In this document: one piece after another, positions 54,398 through 62,549 of the stretch
Position numbering within the stretch: the stretch's first letter is position 1
How the letters are laid out: every line of letters starts with the position of its first letter
DNA from: an uncultured Alistipes sp.
GTDB taxonomy: Bacteria > Bacteroidota > Bacteroidia > Bacteroidales > Rikenellaceae
Length of the DNA: 64,000 nt
Assembly: GCA_900542505.1 (NCBI GenBank)
Contig: UQNV01000002.1
Coordinates: 43,989 to 107,988, forward strand
Reading direction: 5' to 3'
Program-made: the position numbers and the translations under genes
Notes under the pieces: model-generated
Databases searched by the model: none
Told to the model about the DNA's origin: nothing
What the model saw: the letters and a program-made list of their open reading frames with translations, nothing else

Positions 54398-55111
54398 TTA
54401 CTTCAGAAGGTCCTCCATCGAGTAGACACCGCAGCGGCCGCAAAGGAACTCGGCCGCCACAACGGCGCCGAGCGCCAGCGTACGGCGGTTCTTGATGGTA
54501 TGGCGCAGTTCGATGCGGTCGTCCTCCGATTCGTAGGTCACCGTATGGATGCCGGGCGTCATGCCTTCGCGCACGGAGTGGATTTCAATCTGGTCCGCAG
54601 CGGCAGGGGCGTCGTTGACCCAGCCCCGTTTCGACGCGAGCTCGGCGATGATGCCTTCGGCCAGGGTGATGGCCGTACCGCTCGGGGCATCCTTCTTCTG
54701 AGTGTGGTGCACCTCCTCGATGGAGACCTCGTAGCCGCCCACACGGTTTACGAGTGCTGCGAGCTGGCGGTTGAGCCGGAACATCAGGTTGACGCCCAGG
54801 CTGTAGTTCGAGGCGTAGAAGAGCGCCCCGCCGCGCTCGCGGCAGTAGTCGGTCAGTTCGCCCAGACGCGCCGTCCAGCCCGTTGTCCCGCTCACCACCG
54901 GAACCCGGCACTCGATGCAGCGCCGGATGTTGTCATAGGCCGTGGCGGGGGTGGTGAACTCCAGCGCCACGTCGGCGCCGGCCAGGTGCGAAGCGTCGAG
55001 TTCCGCCGCATTCTCGGCGTCGATGACCAGCACGACCTCATGGCCGCGCTCCAAGAGTATCTTTTCGATTTCACGGCCCATTTTGCCGTAACCGATGATT
55101 GCTGCCTTCAT
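54398..55111 (-). CDS. dapB: 4-hydroxy-tetrahydrodipicolinate reductase
   Basis: NAD(P)H-dependent step of the diaminopimelate/lysine pathway, 237 residues. The N-terminal nucleotide motif is IIGYGKMGREIEKIL, the substrate loop is VVSGTTGWTARL, and the active-site region is NYSLGVNLMF followed by EEVHHTQKKDAPSGTAITLAE (catalytic His and Lys). The length is on the short side but complete, as in Bacteroidetes DapB. It heads the dapB-lepB-yigZ-uvrA-M16 gene run, although 102 bp separate it from lepB. Confidence 0.96.
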   Translation of the reverse strand: MKAAIIGYGKMGREIEKILLERGHEVVLVIDAENAAELDASHLAGADVALEFTTPATAYDNIRRCIECRVPVVSGTTGWTARLGELTDYCRERGGALFYASNYSLGVNLMFRLNRQLAALVNRVGGYEVSIEEVHHTQKKDAPSGTAITLAEGIIAELASKRGWVNDAPAAADQIEIHSVREGMTPGIHTVTYESEDDRIELRHTIKNRRTLALGAVVAAEFLCGRCGVYSMEDLLK

Positions 55112-55139
55112 GTCTTTCGATGTCTATAATATATGTGCG

Positions 55140-55147
55140 CAAAGATA
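55140..55147 (-). promoter_or_regulatory. -7 box of dapB
   Basis: TATCTTTG on the minus strand, 28 bp before the dapB ATG. Confidence 0.6.
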
Positions 55148-55405
55148 ATACATGACCGCTGTAAAAACAACGTCCCGCCCCGTTTTTTGTCCCCGGGCCC
55201 CGCCGGCACCGCGGACCTGCAGCGCCCGAAAGGGTTCCGACGAAGGCTTGCGACACCGCCGGGACCGGCCGCATGGACGATTGGTCGGAAAAAAGTACGG
55301 TTTTTTCGGAAAACATGCGGAATTTACAAAAGATTTATTATCTTTCGGATGCATTCGATTCCAATTCGAAATCGAATCAAGGCCTAAACAACAAAAACCG
55401 TTATC

Positions 55406-56836
55406 ATGAAAACCGAAGAGAAGAAGACCCGGACCGAAAGCGACCTGCTGGGCAGCGTCGAGGTTCCCTGCGATGTACTGTACGGCGTACAGACGCTGCG
55501 CGGAATGGAGAACTTCGCCATCAGCAAATTCCGCCTGAGCGAATACCCCCGTTTCATCGAGGGTCTGGCCATCGTAAAACTGGGCGCCGCCATCGCCAAC
55601 CACGAGATGGGGCTGCTTTCGGACGAGCTGTTCGAAGCCATTGCCCAGGCCTGCAACGAAATCCGCGCAGGAAAGTTCCACGAGTTCTTCCCCGTGGACA
55701 TGATTCAGGGCGGCGCCGGCACCACGACCAACATGAACGCCAACGAGGTGATTGCCAACCGTGCGTTGGAAATCATGGGCCACAACCGCGGCGAGTACCA
55801 GTACTGCTCGCCCAACGACCACGTCAACTGCTCGCAGTCGACCAACGATGCCTATCCGTCGGCCATCCATATGGGACTCTATGCCACGCACCTCGAGCTG
55901 AGAAAGCACCTGCTGGAGCTCATCGACGCATTCAAGCGCAAGGGCGACGAATTCGCCGGCGTGCTCAAGATGGGCCGCACGCAGCTGCAGGATGCCGTGC
56001 CGATGACCCTCGGGCAGACGTTCCACGGATTTGCAAGCGTACTGGAGGGCGAGGTGGACAATCTGGACCACGCGGCACTTGAATTCCTCTCCATCAATAT
56101 GGGTGCAACGGCCATCGGTACGGGCATCTGTGCCGAACCGGGCTATGCCGAGCGCTGCACGGCCGCCATACGTGAAATCACGGGTTGGGACGTCAAGCTG
56201 GCCGACGACCTGGTGGGCGCCACCTCCGACACGGTCTGCATGGTAGGCTACTCGTCGGCCATGAAGCGCATCGCCTCGAAGATGAACAAAATATGCAACG
56301 ACCTGCGCCTGCTCTCGTCGGGCCCGCGCTGCGGTCTGGGCGAGTTCAACCTCCCGGCGCGTCAGCCCGGTTCGTCGATTATGCCCGGCAAGGTCAACCC
56401 CGTGATTCCCGAGGTGATGAACCAGATAGCCTTCAAGGTCATCGGCAACGAGTTGTGCGTAACGATGGCCGACGAAGCGGCCCAGATGGAGCTCAACGCC
56501 ATGGAGCCCGTCATGGCCCAGTGCTGCTTCGAATCGGCCGAGCTGCTGATGAACGGTTTCGACACGCTGCGCATCCGCTGCGTCGAGGGCATCACGGCCA
56601 ACCCGGAGCGCTGCCTGCAGTATGTCCACAACAGCATCGGCGTGGTGACGGCACTCAACCCGATTATCGGCTACAAGAACTCGACGAAAATCGCCAAGGA
56701 GGCGCTCGAAACCGGCCGCGGCGTCTACGAGCTGGTGCTCGAACACGGCATTCTGACGCGCGAGGAGCTCGACGAGGTGCTCAAGCCCGAGAACATGATT
56801 CGCCCCGTCAAACTGAGCATCAAGCCCCGCCGCTGA
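55406..56836 (+). CDS. aspA: Aspartate ammonia-lyase
   Basis: Reversible conversion of L-aspartate to fumarate plus ammonia, 476 residues. The fumarase/aspartase signature GSSIMPGKVNPVIPEV contains the catalytic Ser loop. TNMNANEVIANRALEIMGH and NDHVNCSQSTNDAYPSAIH form the substrate pocket, and GRTQLQDAVPMTLGQTF the helix bundle. These favour aspartase over fumarase C. It is separated from dapB by 294 bp of divergent region and followed by its own terminator. Feeding fumarate for anaerobic respiration is a plausible role. Confidence 0.95.
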   Translation: MKTEEKKTRTESDLLGSVEVPCDVLYGVQTLRGMENFAISKFRLSEYPRFIEGLAIVKLGAAIANHEMGLLSDELFEAIAQACNEIRAGKFHEFFPVDMIQGGAGTTTNMNANEVIANRALEIMGHNRGEYQYCSPNDHVNCSQSTNDAYPSAIHMGLYATHLELRKHLLELIDAFKRKGDEFAGVLKMGRTQLQDAVPMTLGQTFHGFASVLEGEVDNLDHAALEFLSINMGATAIGTGICAEPGYAERCTAAIREITGWDVKLADDLVGATSDTVCMVGYSSAMKRIASKMNKICNDLRLLSSGPRCGLGEFNLPARQPGSSIMPGKVNPVIPEVMNQIAFKVIGNELCVTMADEAAQMELNAMEPVMAQCCFESAELLMNGFDTLRIRCVEGITANPERCLQYVHNSIGVVTALNPIIGYKNSTKIAKEALETGRGVYELVLEHGILTREELDEVLKPENMIRPVKLSIKPRR

Positions 56837-56858
56837 CCCCTTTCCCGCTCAAGACAAG

Positions 56859-56918
56859 GACGGACGCCGAGACAGCCGCCGAATATTTCGGTCCGGTTCG
56901 TCCGGCGTCCGTTTTTTG
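56859..56918 (+). terminator. Terminator of aspA
   Basis: ACGGACGCCG (56861-56870) pairs with CGGCGTCCGT (56904-56913) and is followed by TTTTT. The long loop includes a small CCG..CGG helix. Confidence 0.75.
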
Positions 56919-57011
56919 CCCCTCGGCGAAGCACAGAGGAGGGGAGGGAAGCGTCCGGACAAAATTCTCGTGCAGGCGCGGCTTTTTGCGCCCGCCTTTT
57001 CGCATCCCGGG

Positions 57012-57106
57012 AGAAGACAGGATGCGGCTCGGCAAAAGAATCAGACAACTTTGTTTTTCTGCCCTTGCCTTTGCGTATCTTTGAAGAAGACAGGATGCGG
57101 CTCGGC
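57012..57106 (+). repeat. Direct repeat upstream of truA (22 bp, two copies)
   Basis: Identical 22-base copies at 57012-57033 and 57085-57106, 73 bp apart, starting AGAAGACAGGATGCGG. Each is followed 43-54 bases later by a TATCTTTG box (57076-57083 and 57160-57167). Confidence 0.75.
57076..57083 (+). promoter_or_regulatory. Upstream -7-like box before truA
   Basis: TATCTTTG following the first repeat copy; likely relic or tandem promoter. Confidence 0.35.
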
Positions 57107-57159
57107 TGAGTCGAATTGCGAAAACTCCGTTTTCATTTGCCTCCGCGCTCGCCTTTCAC

Positions 57160-57167
57160 TATCTTTG
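57160..57167 (+). promoter_or_regulatory. -7 box of truA
   Basis: TATCTTTG, 23 bp before the truA ATG at 57191. Confidence 0.55.
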
Positions 57168-57190
57168 CACCGCAACGAACAGAGCACCAC

Positions 57191-58006
57191 ATGCGCTATT
57201 TTCTCGAACTCAGGTACAACGGCGGCGCCTACTGCGGATGGCAGCGGCAGCCCGACATGCCCTCCGTGCAGCAAACGCTCGAAAAGGCGCTGTCGACCCT
57301 GCTGCGCGAAACCGTCGAGGTGACGGGAGCCGGCCGGACCGACACGGGTGTCAACGCCTCGTACTACGTGGCGCACTTCGACGTGACGGCAGCCATAGAG
57401 GATACCGCCCAGACGCTCTACAAGCTCAACTTCCTGCTGCCCGGCGACATCGCCGCAGGCGGACTGACCCCCGTTGCAGAGGAGGCGCATGCGCGCTTCA
57501 GCGCCCGCGAGCGGGAGTACCGCTACTACATCGAACCGCAGAAGAACCCCTTCACACGCCACGCCTCGTGGCAATACTACGTACCGCTCGACATCGCACG
57601 GATGAACCGCGCGGCCGAGGTGCTGCTCACCGAGCGCGACTTCACGTCGTTCGCCAAGCTCAACTCGAACAACCGGACCAACATCTGCCGCGTGAGCGAG
57701 GCGCGCTGGGAGGTCGAACCGTGGGGCTCGCTCTGCTTCACCATCCGCGCCGACCGTTTCCTGCGCAACATGGTGCGCGCGATTGTCGGCACGCTGGTCG
57801 ATGTCGGACGCGGCCGCTACACGCCCGAGGAGTTCGCCGCGATTGTCCGCAGCCGCAACCTCTCCAGGTCGAGCGGGGGAGCGCCTCCGCAGGGACTCTT
57901 TCTGAGCGACGTACGCTATCCCGAAGAGCTGTTCCGCCCGGCGATGCTCCGCCGCGACCCGCACGGCTGCCTGCTGCAGCGTCCCGACACCGAAGTCTCC
58001 CGCTAA
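57191..58006 (+). CDS. truA: tRNA pseudouridine synthase A
   Basis: Makes pseudouridine at positions 38-40 of tRNA anticodon arms, 271 residues. The start MRYFLELRYNGGAYCGWQRQ matches the family, as does the catalytic-Asp motif GAGRTDTGVNAS (Asp51). Further motifs are AREREYRYYIEPQKNPF and IRADRFLRNMVRAIVGTLVDVG. The upstream in-frame extension passes through promoter sequence and is rejected. It precedes the O-methyltransferase gene by 19 bp and probably shares a transcript. Confidence 0.96.
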   Translation: MRYFLELRYNGGAYCGWQRQPDMPSVQQTLEKALSTLLRETVEVTGAGRTDTGVNASYYVAHFDVTAAIEDTAQTLYKLNFLLPGDIAAGGLTPVAEEAHARFSAREREYRYYIEPQKNPFTRHASWQYYVPLDIARMNRAAEVLLTERDFTSFAKLNSNNRTNICRVSEARWEVEPWGSLCFTIRADRFLRNMVRAIVGTLVDVGRGRYTPEEFAAIVRSRNLSRSSGGAPPQGLFLSDVRYPEELFRPAMLRRDPHGCLLQRPDTEVSR

Positions 58007-58025
58007 ACACCGAAATGCCACGACC

Positions 58026-58673
58026 ATGGACCCCATCGAAGAATACATCCACCGGATGAGCGACGCCGAAGAGCCGCTGCTCCACGAACTCGACCGCCGG
58101 ACCAACCTGCGCGTCGTCCAGCCCCGCATGATTTCGGGCCACATCCAGGGCAAGCTGCTCGAGATGCTCGTCCGGATGACGGGGGCCCGGCGCGTCCTCG
58201 AAATCGGCACCTTCACGGGCTATTCGGCCCTGGCGATGGCCGCCGGACTGGGCGACGACGGGGTGCTGCACACCATCGAGGTGGACGACGAGCTGGAGTC
58301 GTTCGCCCGCTCCTTTTTCGACCGCAGCCCCCATGGTAGCAAAATCCGGCTCCACATCGGGTCGGCACTCGACATCGCCCCGCAACTGGGCGAATGCTTC
58401 GACCTGGTCTTCATCGACGGCGACAAGCGCGAATACCCGGCCTATTACCGGATGCTGATGGGCGACGGCGCGACACCGGCGCTGGTCCGCCCGGGTTCGG
58501 TACTCATTGCCGACAACATCCTCTGGTCGGGCAAGGTGGTGCAGCCCGTGGCCCACAACGACCGCCATACGCAGGCGCTGCTCGAATTCAACCGCATGGT
58601 GGTCGAAGACCCCCGCACCGAAAACGTCATCGTCCCGCTGCGCGACGGGCTGAATCTGATTCGGGTGCGGTAA
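58026..58673 (+). CDS. O-methyltransferase (caffeoyl-CoA/catechol type)
   Basis: SAM-dependent methyltransferase of 215 residues. Motif I is RRVLEIGTFTGYSALAMAAGL (about 58-78), the acidic residue HTIEVDDE follows strand 2, and the metal/SAM region DLVFIDGDKREYPAYY includes the Asp of divalent-metal-dependent catechol-type enzymes. DNILWSGKV is the second conserved metal loop. YrrM-like tRNA methyltransferases (TrmR) share this fold; its position beside truA makes tRNA modification (5-methoxyuridine) worth considering. Substrate is unproven. Confidence 0.88.
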   Translation: MDPIEEYIHRMSDAEEPLLHELDRRTNLRVVQPRMISGHIQGKLLEMLVRMTGARRVLEIGTFTGYSALAMAAGLGDDGVLHTIEVDDELESFARSFFDRSPHGSKIRLHIGSALDIAPQLGECFDLVFIDGDKREYPAYYRMLMGDGATPALVRPGSVLIADNILWSGKVVQPVAHNDRHTQALLEFNRMVVEDPRTENVIVPLRDGLNLIRVR

Positions 58674-58680
58674 CAATAAA

Positions 58681-58711
58681 AAAATAAGAGTCGCAATACG
58701 ACTCTTATTTT
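58681..58711. terminator. Bidirectional terminator after the O-methyltransferase gene
   Basis: AAAATAAGAGTCG (58681-58693), loop CAATA, CGACTCTTATTTT (58699-58711): a perfect 13-bp stem with A and T runs at opposite ends, between convergent genes. Confidence 0.92.
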
Positions 58712-58733
58712 GATGTTTACTATTCCTTATCTT

Positions 58734-59150
58734 CTATTGGAAGCTACAATAGACTCCGTTATCCCACATTATCAATACCTTAGTTGGCACATCCGGAACT
58801 TGATTAGAACTGGTTCTCCAGAATTTTATCGTCTTAACCCATTTCCCGTTAATACGAAATGTAGTGCTATATGCACTCTCTCTAACGTATAGGTGACCAG
58901 CTCCTCCTTGCTTTGTTGCAGTAAAAGAATTAGTCAAATTTTGAAAAACTACCGTTTCTCCACCATCATATACAACAATATCATAATATTCACCTCGAGA
59001 TACGCCTAACTCAGGGATATCAGTATCAGCTTGCAAGGTAGCCGTTCCAGAGGTCTGAGTCATAGTCTGAGTCACAGTCGCAATAGCCAATGAATATGGA
59101 CACACACAAAAAAGGATTAAACAAATCCAATACATATATACTCTTCTCAT
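58734..59150 (-). CDS. Small secreted protein of unknown function (AT-rich)
   Basis: Protein of 138 residues with signal peptide MRRVYMYWICLILFCVCPYSLAIA. The mature part is Thr/Ser- and aromatic-rich, beta-sheet-like (VTQTMTQTSGTATLQADTDIPELGVSRGEYYDIVVYDGGETVVFQNLTNSFTATKQGGAGHLYVRESAYSTTFRING). It ends in Cys-containing VLIMWDNGVYCSFQ. Codon use is far more AT-rich than its neighbours, suggesting transfer. The start at 59150 is best as it begins the signal peptide. Confidence 0.7.
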   Translation of the reverse strand: MRRVYMYWICLILFCVCPYSLAIATVTQTMTQTSGTATLQADTDIPELGVSRGEYYDIVVYDGGETVVFQNLTNSFTATKQGGAGHLYVRESAYSTTFRINGKWVKTIKFWRTSSNQVPDVPTKVLIMWDNGVYCSFQ

Positions 59151-59250
59151 TTTTTTATACCCTATTCGTGTCGGGCGCATCTTTTAATTCATGATATTAC
59201 AAATATAATAATATACTCATTTTAATCACACTACAATTTAAACATTTTTA

Positions 59251-59258
59251 TATATTTG
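59251..59258 (+). promoter_or_regulatory. -7 box of the small exported ORF
   Basis: TATATTTG, 22 bp before the ATG at 59281. Confidence 0.5.
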
Positions 59259-59280
59259 GTTAATCTAAACCAACCGCTCC

Positions 59281-59559
59281 ATGAAAAATCGAACAATGTT
59301 GGCCATGCTTGCTCTTTTCTCGAATCTAATGCTGCTTGCAGTTTCCAACGACAAATCCGGGAAAGTATCGAAAGAGGAGCTCGAGATGAGCAGTTACACC
59401 CCCAAAGCCCGAGCAGTCGTCCTCAACAAAGAGAGCAACCTTTGGTACAACATCTCCCGGACATCAAACTCATATACGATGGCTCCGTGCGCATCAAGCC
59501 GTAGGCAGCGACATGACCAACATATAGGACAACTCGTCAACCCAGCATTCCTCCACTAA
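59281..59559 (+). CDS. Small exported protein, unknown; possible frameshift near the end
   Basis: Frame of 92 residues with an apparent signal MKNRTMLAMLALFSNLMLLAVSN followed by a polar region (DKSGKVSKEELEMSSYTPKARAVVLNKESNLWYNISRT). The overlapping +2 frame from about 59455 continues with LPDIKLIYDGSVRIKP and stops at 59504. That looks more protein-like than the predicted tail SNSYTMAPCASSRRQRHDQH. A one-base shift near 59460 could therefore have truncated or joined it. Family unrecognised. AT-rich like the gene upstream. Confidence 0.5.
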   Translation: MKNRTMLAMLALFSNLMLLAVSNDKSGKVSKEELEMSSYTPKARAVVLNKESNLWYNISRTSNSYTMAPCASSRRQRHDQHIGQLVNPAFLH

Positions 59560-59598
59560 CGGAGCCTACACACCGATAGCAAGCAAACATTATAATAT

Positions 59599-59925
59599 AT
59601 GGAAATCAAGGAGTTACAGGACAAGGTGGACGCCTGGATTAAACAGTACGGCGTGCGCTACTTTTCGGAACTGACAAACATGGCCTGTCTGACCGAGGAG
59701 GTGGGGGAGTTGGCCCGCGTCATGGCCCGCACCTACGGCGACCAGTCCTTCAAGGCGGGCGAGAAGGCCAACCTCGCCGACGAAATGGCCGACGTATTGT
59801 GGGTGCTGGTCTGTCTGGCCAACCAGACGGGGGTCGACCTTACGGCCGCCATGGAGGCCAACTTCGCCAAGAAAACCTCACGCGACAAGGAGCGCCACCT
59901 CAACAACGAGAAGCTGCGGGACTAA
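59599..59925 (+). CDS. MazG-like nucleotide pyrophosphohydrolase
   Basis: Single-domain all-alpha NTP pyrophosphatase of 108 residues, which likely clears non-canonical or excess dNTPs. Metal-binding acidic motifs are LTEEVGELARVM (Glu33, Glu34, Glu37) and NLADEMADVLWVLVCLANQTGVDL (Glu61, Asp64). It resembles the short MazG/RS21-C6 class rather than full two-domain MazG. It follows the AT-rich islet and returns to normal base composition. A terminator lies 70 bp downstream. Confidence 0.88.
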   Translation: MEIKELQDKVDAWIKQYGVRYFSELTNMACLTEEVGELARVMARTYGDQSFKAGEKANLADEMADVLWVLVCLANQTGVDLTAAMEANFAKKTSRDKERHLNNEKLRD

Positions 59926-59995
59926 CGCCCCGGAGGTCCCGCCATGCCGCCGCATGGCGCCCGGCCGTCGCTGCCCACCCGAGGCAACCATCGAC

Positions 59996-60035
59996 AAACG
60001 AACCCCGTGCCGGAGTATCGGCACGGGGTTCGTTT
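59996..60035. terminator. Bidirectional terminator after the MazG-like gene
   Basis: AAACGAACCCCGTGCCG, loop GAGTAT, CGGCACGGGGTTCGTTT: perfect 17-bp stem between convergent genes, followed by ATGAC and a G run (about 60041-60049). Confidence 0.88.
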
Positions 60036-60063
60036 ATGACGGGGGGGGGAGGCAAATCGGGCC

Positions 60064-61866
60064 TCAACGTGCGTCGTGATTGCGGGAGATGTCGCGCGAT
60101 GAATTATCCGCCAGCACCTCGGCCTCGAAAATCCGAATCGGCAGAGCCCGCTGCACCGGGATGCGCTCCGCTTCGACCAGCTCCTCGAACGACCGGCCGA
60201 ACCATCGGCGGGAGAGGTCTGCGCGCAACCCGGCATAGACCTCCGACAGCGCCTGCTGCACCTCGGCATAGACGGCATAAGGCGTCTCGCAGGCGAGATG
60301 AATGCCGAAAAGTCCCCGGCTCGCCTCATAACGCTCCGTGCGGCCGTCGGGCAGGTCAATCTCCATCTGCCGGCTCTCGGAGAGGGTCGGGAGGTGCGAG
60401 GGGTTGAGCACGAAATCCCGGGCCAGTGCCTTCAGCTCCTCCGGGCTGCACTCCTCCAAATGACCCGGAGTTCCGGCAAGGATTGCTCCCCGGGCATTCA
60501 CCAGCACCATGAAGTAGTTGCGCTCCGCCATATCCAGGCGGTACGAATCGGGGTAGTGCGCATCGCCCGGAACCCGCTCCCAGGGAGTAACCATCTCAAC
60601 GCCTTCGGACTGCGTCTCGATTCGGGGCGGAAGGAGCCGCTCGACTTCGGTCTCGCCCTCCATGGTTTTGTAGCGTACACGCAGCACAGCAGCCCTGCGC
60701 AACAAATCCTTGACTTCGGAGAGGGAGCCCATCGGCACCGTGCGGGCGGCACGGATGACGACCGTCATGCCGGGACGCTCCTCCCTGGAGAGGCTGTCGC
60801 GCCATGCAATCACGGCCGTACGCAGCTCCCCGGCTGTGACCTCTCGCCCGTTGAAGAGGATTTTGCCGTCGGAAGAAATATGGATTTCGCTCCGCTGCGG
60901 AGCGGACTCGGAGGGTCCGGCCGGAGAAGGGTTCGGAGCCGGGGAGGGTTCACGGGTGGTAAAACTGCAGAGCATCATCATTCCAGCCACCACGGGGATG
61001 GCAGCACCGAGACGCCACAGGGCATGGCGGTGCATTTCGCGTCGTGTCATCATAATGAATCGATTTTTGGTGAATGAATGGTTCAGCCCACAGGTTATAT
61101 CCGGATTATAACCGAAAAGCTGACGAAAAACAAGTTGACGGTATCGGTCCAGGTCATATCCCAGGTCCAGTACGTCGCGGTCGGCCTCCCACTCCTGCAC
61201 CTCGCGCAGAGCCCGCTGCAACAGCCAGACAAAGGGATTGAACCACAGGAGGCAACGGGCCAGCTCGGCCACAAGCAGTTCGGCCGAATGGCGGTGGCGG
61301 ATGTGGCTCGCCTCGTGGGCAAGCACCGCCTCGCGCTCCTCCGCGTCGTAGCCCGGCCCCAGATAGGCCGTCCGCCAAAGCGAGAAGGGGGTTTCGACCT
61401 CGTCGCTCTCGGCCACGAAGTAGTCGCCGCGCTCGGTCACCCTGGCACGCCGCCGCAGGCGCCGGACCGCAACCACATGCCGGAGCAGAGCCAGAAGCAG
61501 CAGGGCGGTCGCGACGCCGTAAATGCCCCACATCACCATCCTCAGCACCTGCACGCGGTCAACCGCCGTCTCCGTGTGCCCCGGCCCCGCTTCGCCCGCC
61601 GCCTGCAGGGAGGCGACATGCTCCGGGCGCTCCGCAGCCGCGTCCGGCACCGGCTCCTCGAAAACGACCGACGCCGGCCCATGCGTCCGGGCAGGGTAGA
61701 GGGGGATGTTCAGAAGCGGAAGCGCCACCGACAGCAGGATGGCCGCCACCAGAAAGCGCCGGCAATGGCCGAACGCAACCCGGCGCACGAGCATCAGGTG
61801 GTAGAAGGCCAGCAGCAGACCGCTGCAGAAGAGCACTTCGAGCAGATAGAGCGGCAGAGGTTTCAT
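60064..61866 (-). CDS. BlaR1/MecR1-like M56 membrane metallopeptidase with extended C-terminus
   Basis: Membrane sensor-protease of 600 residues. N-terminal helices (VLFCSGLLLAFYHLML, FLVAAILLSVALPLLNIPLY, LRMVMWGIYGVATALLLLALLRHVV) precede the zinc motif HEASH (184-188) in VLAHEASHIRHRHSAE, with the Glu ligand in the following helix (NPFVWLLQRALREVQEWEAD). A further TM (about 283-302) leads to a ~300-residue periplasmic region. That region has an ExbD/TonB-like segment (LFNGREVTAGELRTAVIAWRDSLSREERPGMTVVIRA) instead of a penicillin-binding domain. The BlaI-type gene is 6 bp upstream. Signal recognised is unknown. Confidence 0.9.
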   Translation of the reverse strand: MKPLPLYLLEVLFCSGLLLAFYHLMLVRRVAFGHCRRFLVAAILLSVALPLLNIPLYPARTHGPASVVFEEPVPDAAAERPEHVASLQAAGEAGPGHTETAVDRVQVLRMVMWGIYGVATALLLLALLRHVVAVRRLRRRARVTERGDYFVAESDEVETPFSLWRTAYLGPGYDAEEREAVLAHEASHIRHRHSAELLVAELARCLLWFNPFVWLLQRALREVQEWEADRDVLDLGYDLDRYRQLVFRQLFGYNPDITCGLNHSFTKNRFIMMTRREMHRHALWRLGAAIPVVAGMMMLCSFTTREPSPAPNPSPAGPSESAPQRSEIHISSDGKILFNGREVTAGELRTAVIAWRDSLSREERPGMTVVIRAARTVPMGSLSEVKDLLRRAAVLRVRYKTMEGETEVERLLPPRIETQSEGVEMVTPWERVPGDAHYPDSYRLDMAERNYFMVLVNARGAILAGTPGHLEECSPEELKALARDFVLNPSHLPTLSESRQMEIDLPDGRTERYEASRGLFGIHLACETPYAVYAEVQQALSEVYAGLRADLSRRWFGRSFEELVEAERIPVQRALPIRIFEAEVLADNSSRDISRNHDAR

Positions 61867-61872
61867 GGCATC

Positions 61873-62277
61873 CTATTGTTTCGTATCGTCTTGCGACGTG
61901 TCGTTTTGCAGCATCCGCAGGATGGCATCGGTCTCTTCGAGCGAAATGGCCTTCTGCTCCGAAAAGAAGGAGACCAGACGGCTGAGCGAACCGCCGAAGA
62001 AGTTCTTCAGCACACCGTCCATGTATCGCCGCGCATAATCCTCCTTTGCCACAAGCGGGAAGTACTCATGGGTCTTGCCGTAGGCCTTGTGCGAGACAAA
62101 CCCCTTCTTTTCGAGAATCCGCACGATGGTCGAAACGGTGTTGTAGGCGGGTTTGGGCTCCTCCATCTCGTCGAGAATGTCGTGAATGACCACAGCTCCG
62201 CGCGCCCACAGCACCTGCATGATTTCCAGTTCGGCCCGCGTCAGCTCCTGCGGCCTGTTTTTAACGATTTCCGCCAT
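61873..62277 (-). CDS. BlaI/MecI/CopY family transcriptional repressor
   Basis: Winged-helix repressor of 134 residues: LTRAELEIMQVLWARGAVVIHDILDEMEEPKPAYNTVSTIVRILEKKGFVSHKAYGKTHEYFPLVAKEDYARRYMDGVLKNFFGGSLSRLVSFF is the standard domain with recognition helix YNTVSTIVRILEKKGF. Cleavage by the co-encoded M56 protease normally inactivates such repressors and derepresses the operon. Inverted ACAACTAAAT sites flank its promoter. Confidence 0.95.
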   Translation of the reverse strand: MAEIVKNRPQELTRAELEIMQVLWARGAVVIHDILDEMEEPKPAYNTVSTIVRILEKKGFVSHKAYGKTHEYFPLVAKEDYARRYMDGVLKNFFGGSLSRLVSFFSEQKAISLEETDAILRMLQNDTSQDDTKQ

Positions 62278-62282
62278 AACTA

Positions 62283-62343
62283 TACATTTAGTTGTTCTCT
62301 GTACGGCGAAGGTAAAACTAATTTTTTAATTATACAACTAAAT
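62283..62343. promoter_or_regulatory. Promoter/operator region of the BlaI-M56 operon
   Basis: Inverted copies ATTTAGTTGT (62286-62295) and ACAACTAAAT (62334-62343) lie 38 bases apart around a -7-like TACCTTCG (minus strand, 62308-62315). The half site TACA(A/T)-TTAG resembles BlaI/MecI operators. Autorepression is inferred. Confidence 0.65.
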
Positions 62344-62422
62344 TATTAGTTATTTTCCTGGAAAAGTCGGTCAAAAGGGAGAGGGGAGCGGAGAAGAGGC
62401 TATATCCGAGGGGGAAAAGCAG

Positions 62423-62452
62423 GAAAAAGGCGGGCCCACGAAGGGACCCGCC
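62423..62452 (-). terminator. Terminator of the plug-motif protein gene
   Basis: GGCGGGCCC (62429-62437) pairs with GGACCCGCC (62444-62452), with G-U/bulge near the loop ACGAAG. On the minus strand a T5 run follows. It is about 100 bp past the stop. Confidence 0.75.
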
Positions 62453-62549
62453 AGCGGCATAAAACAAGAATATGGGTATCATCCGACAGGGACGCGCACC
62501 CGCCGACACCGGACGAAAATCCGAAGAGCAGAGGCGCAGACACCTGCGC

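Larger units (their letters stand above)
56837..57190. other. aspA-truA intergenic region with terminator and duplicated promoter segment
   Basis: 354 bp without a credible gene. It contains the aspA terminator (56859-56918), a purine-rich segment, and two copies of a 22-bp direct repeat, each followed by a TATCTTTG box. Confidence 0.6.
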
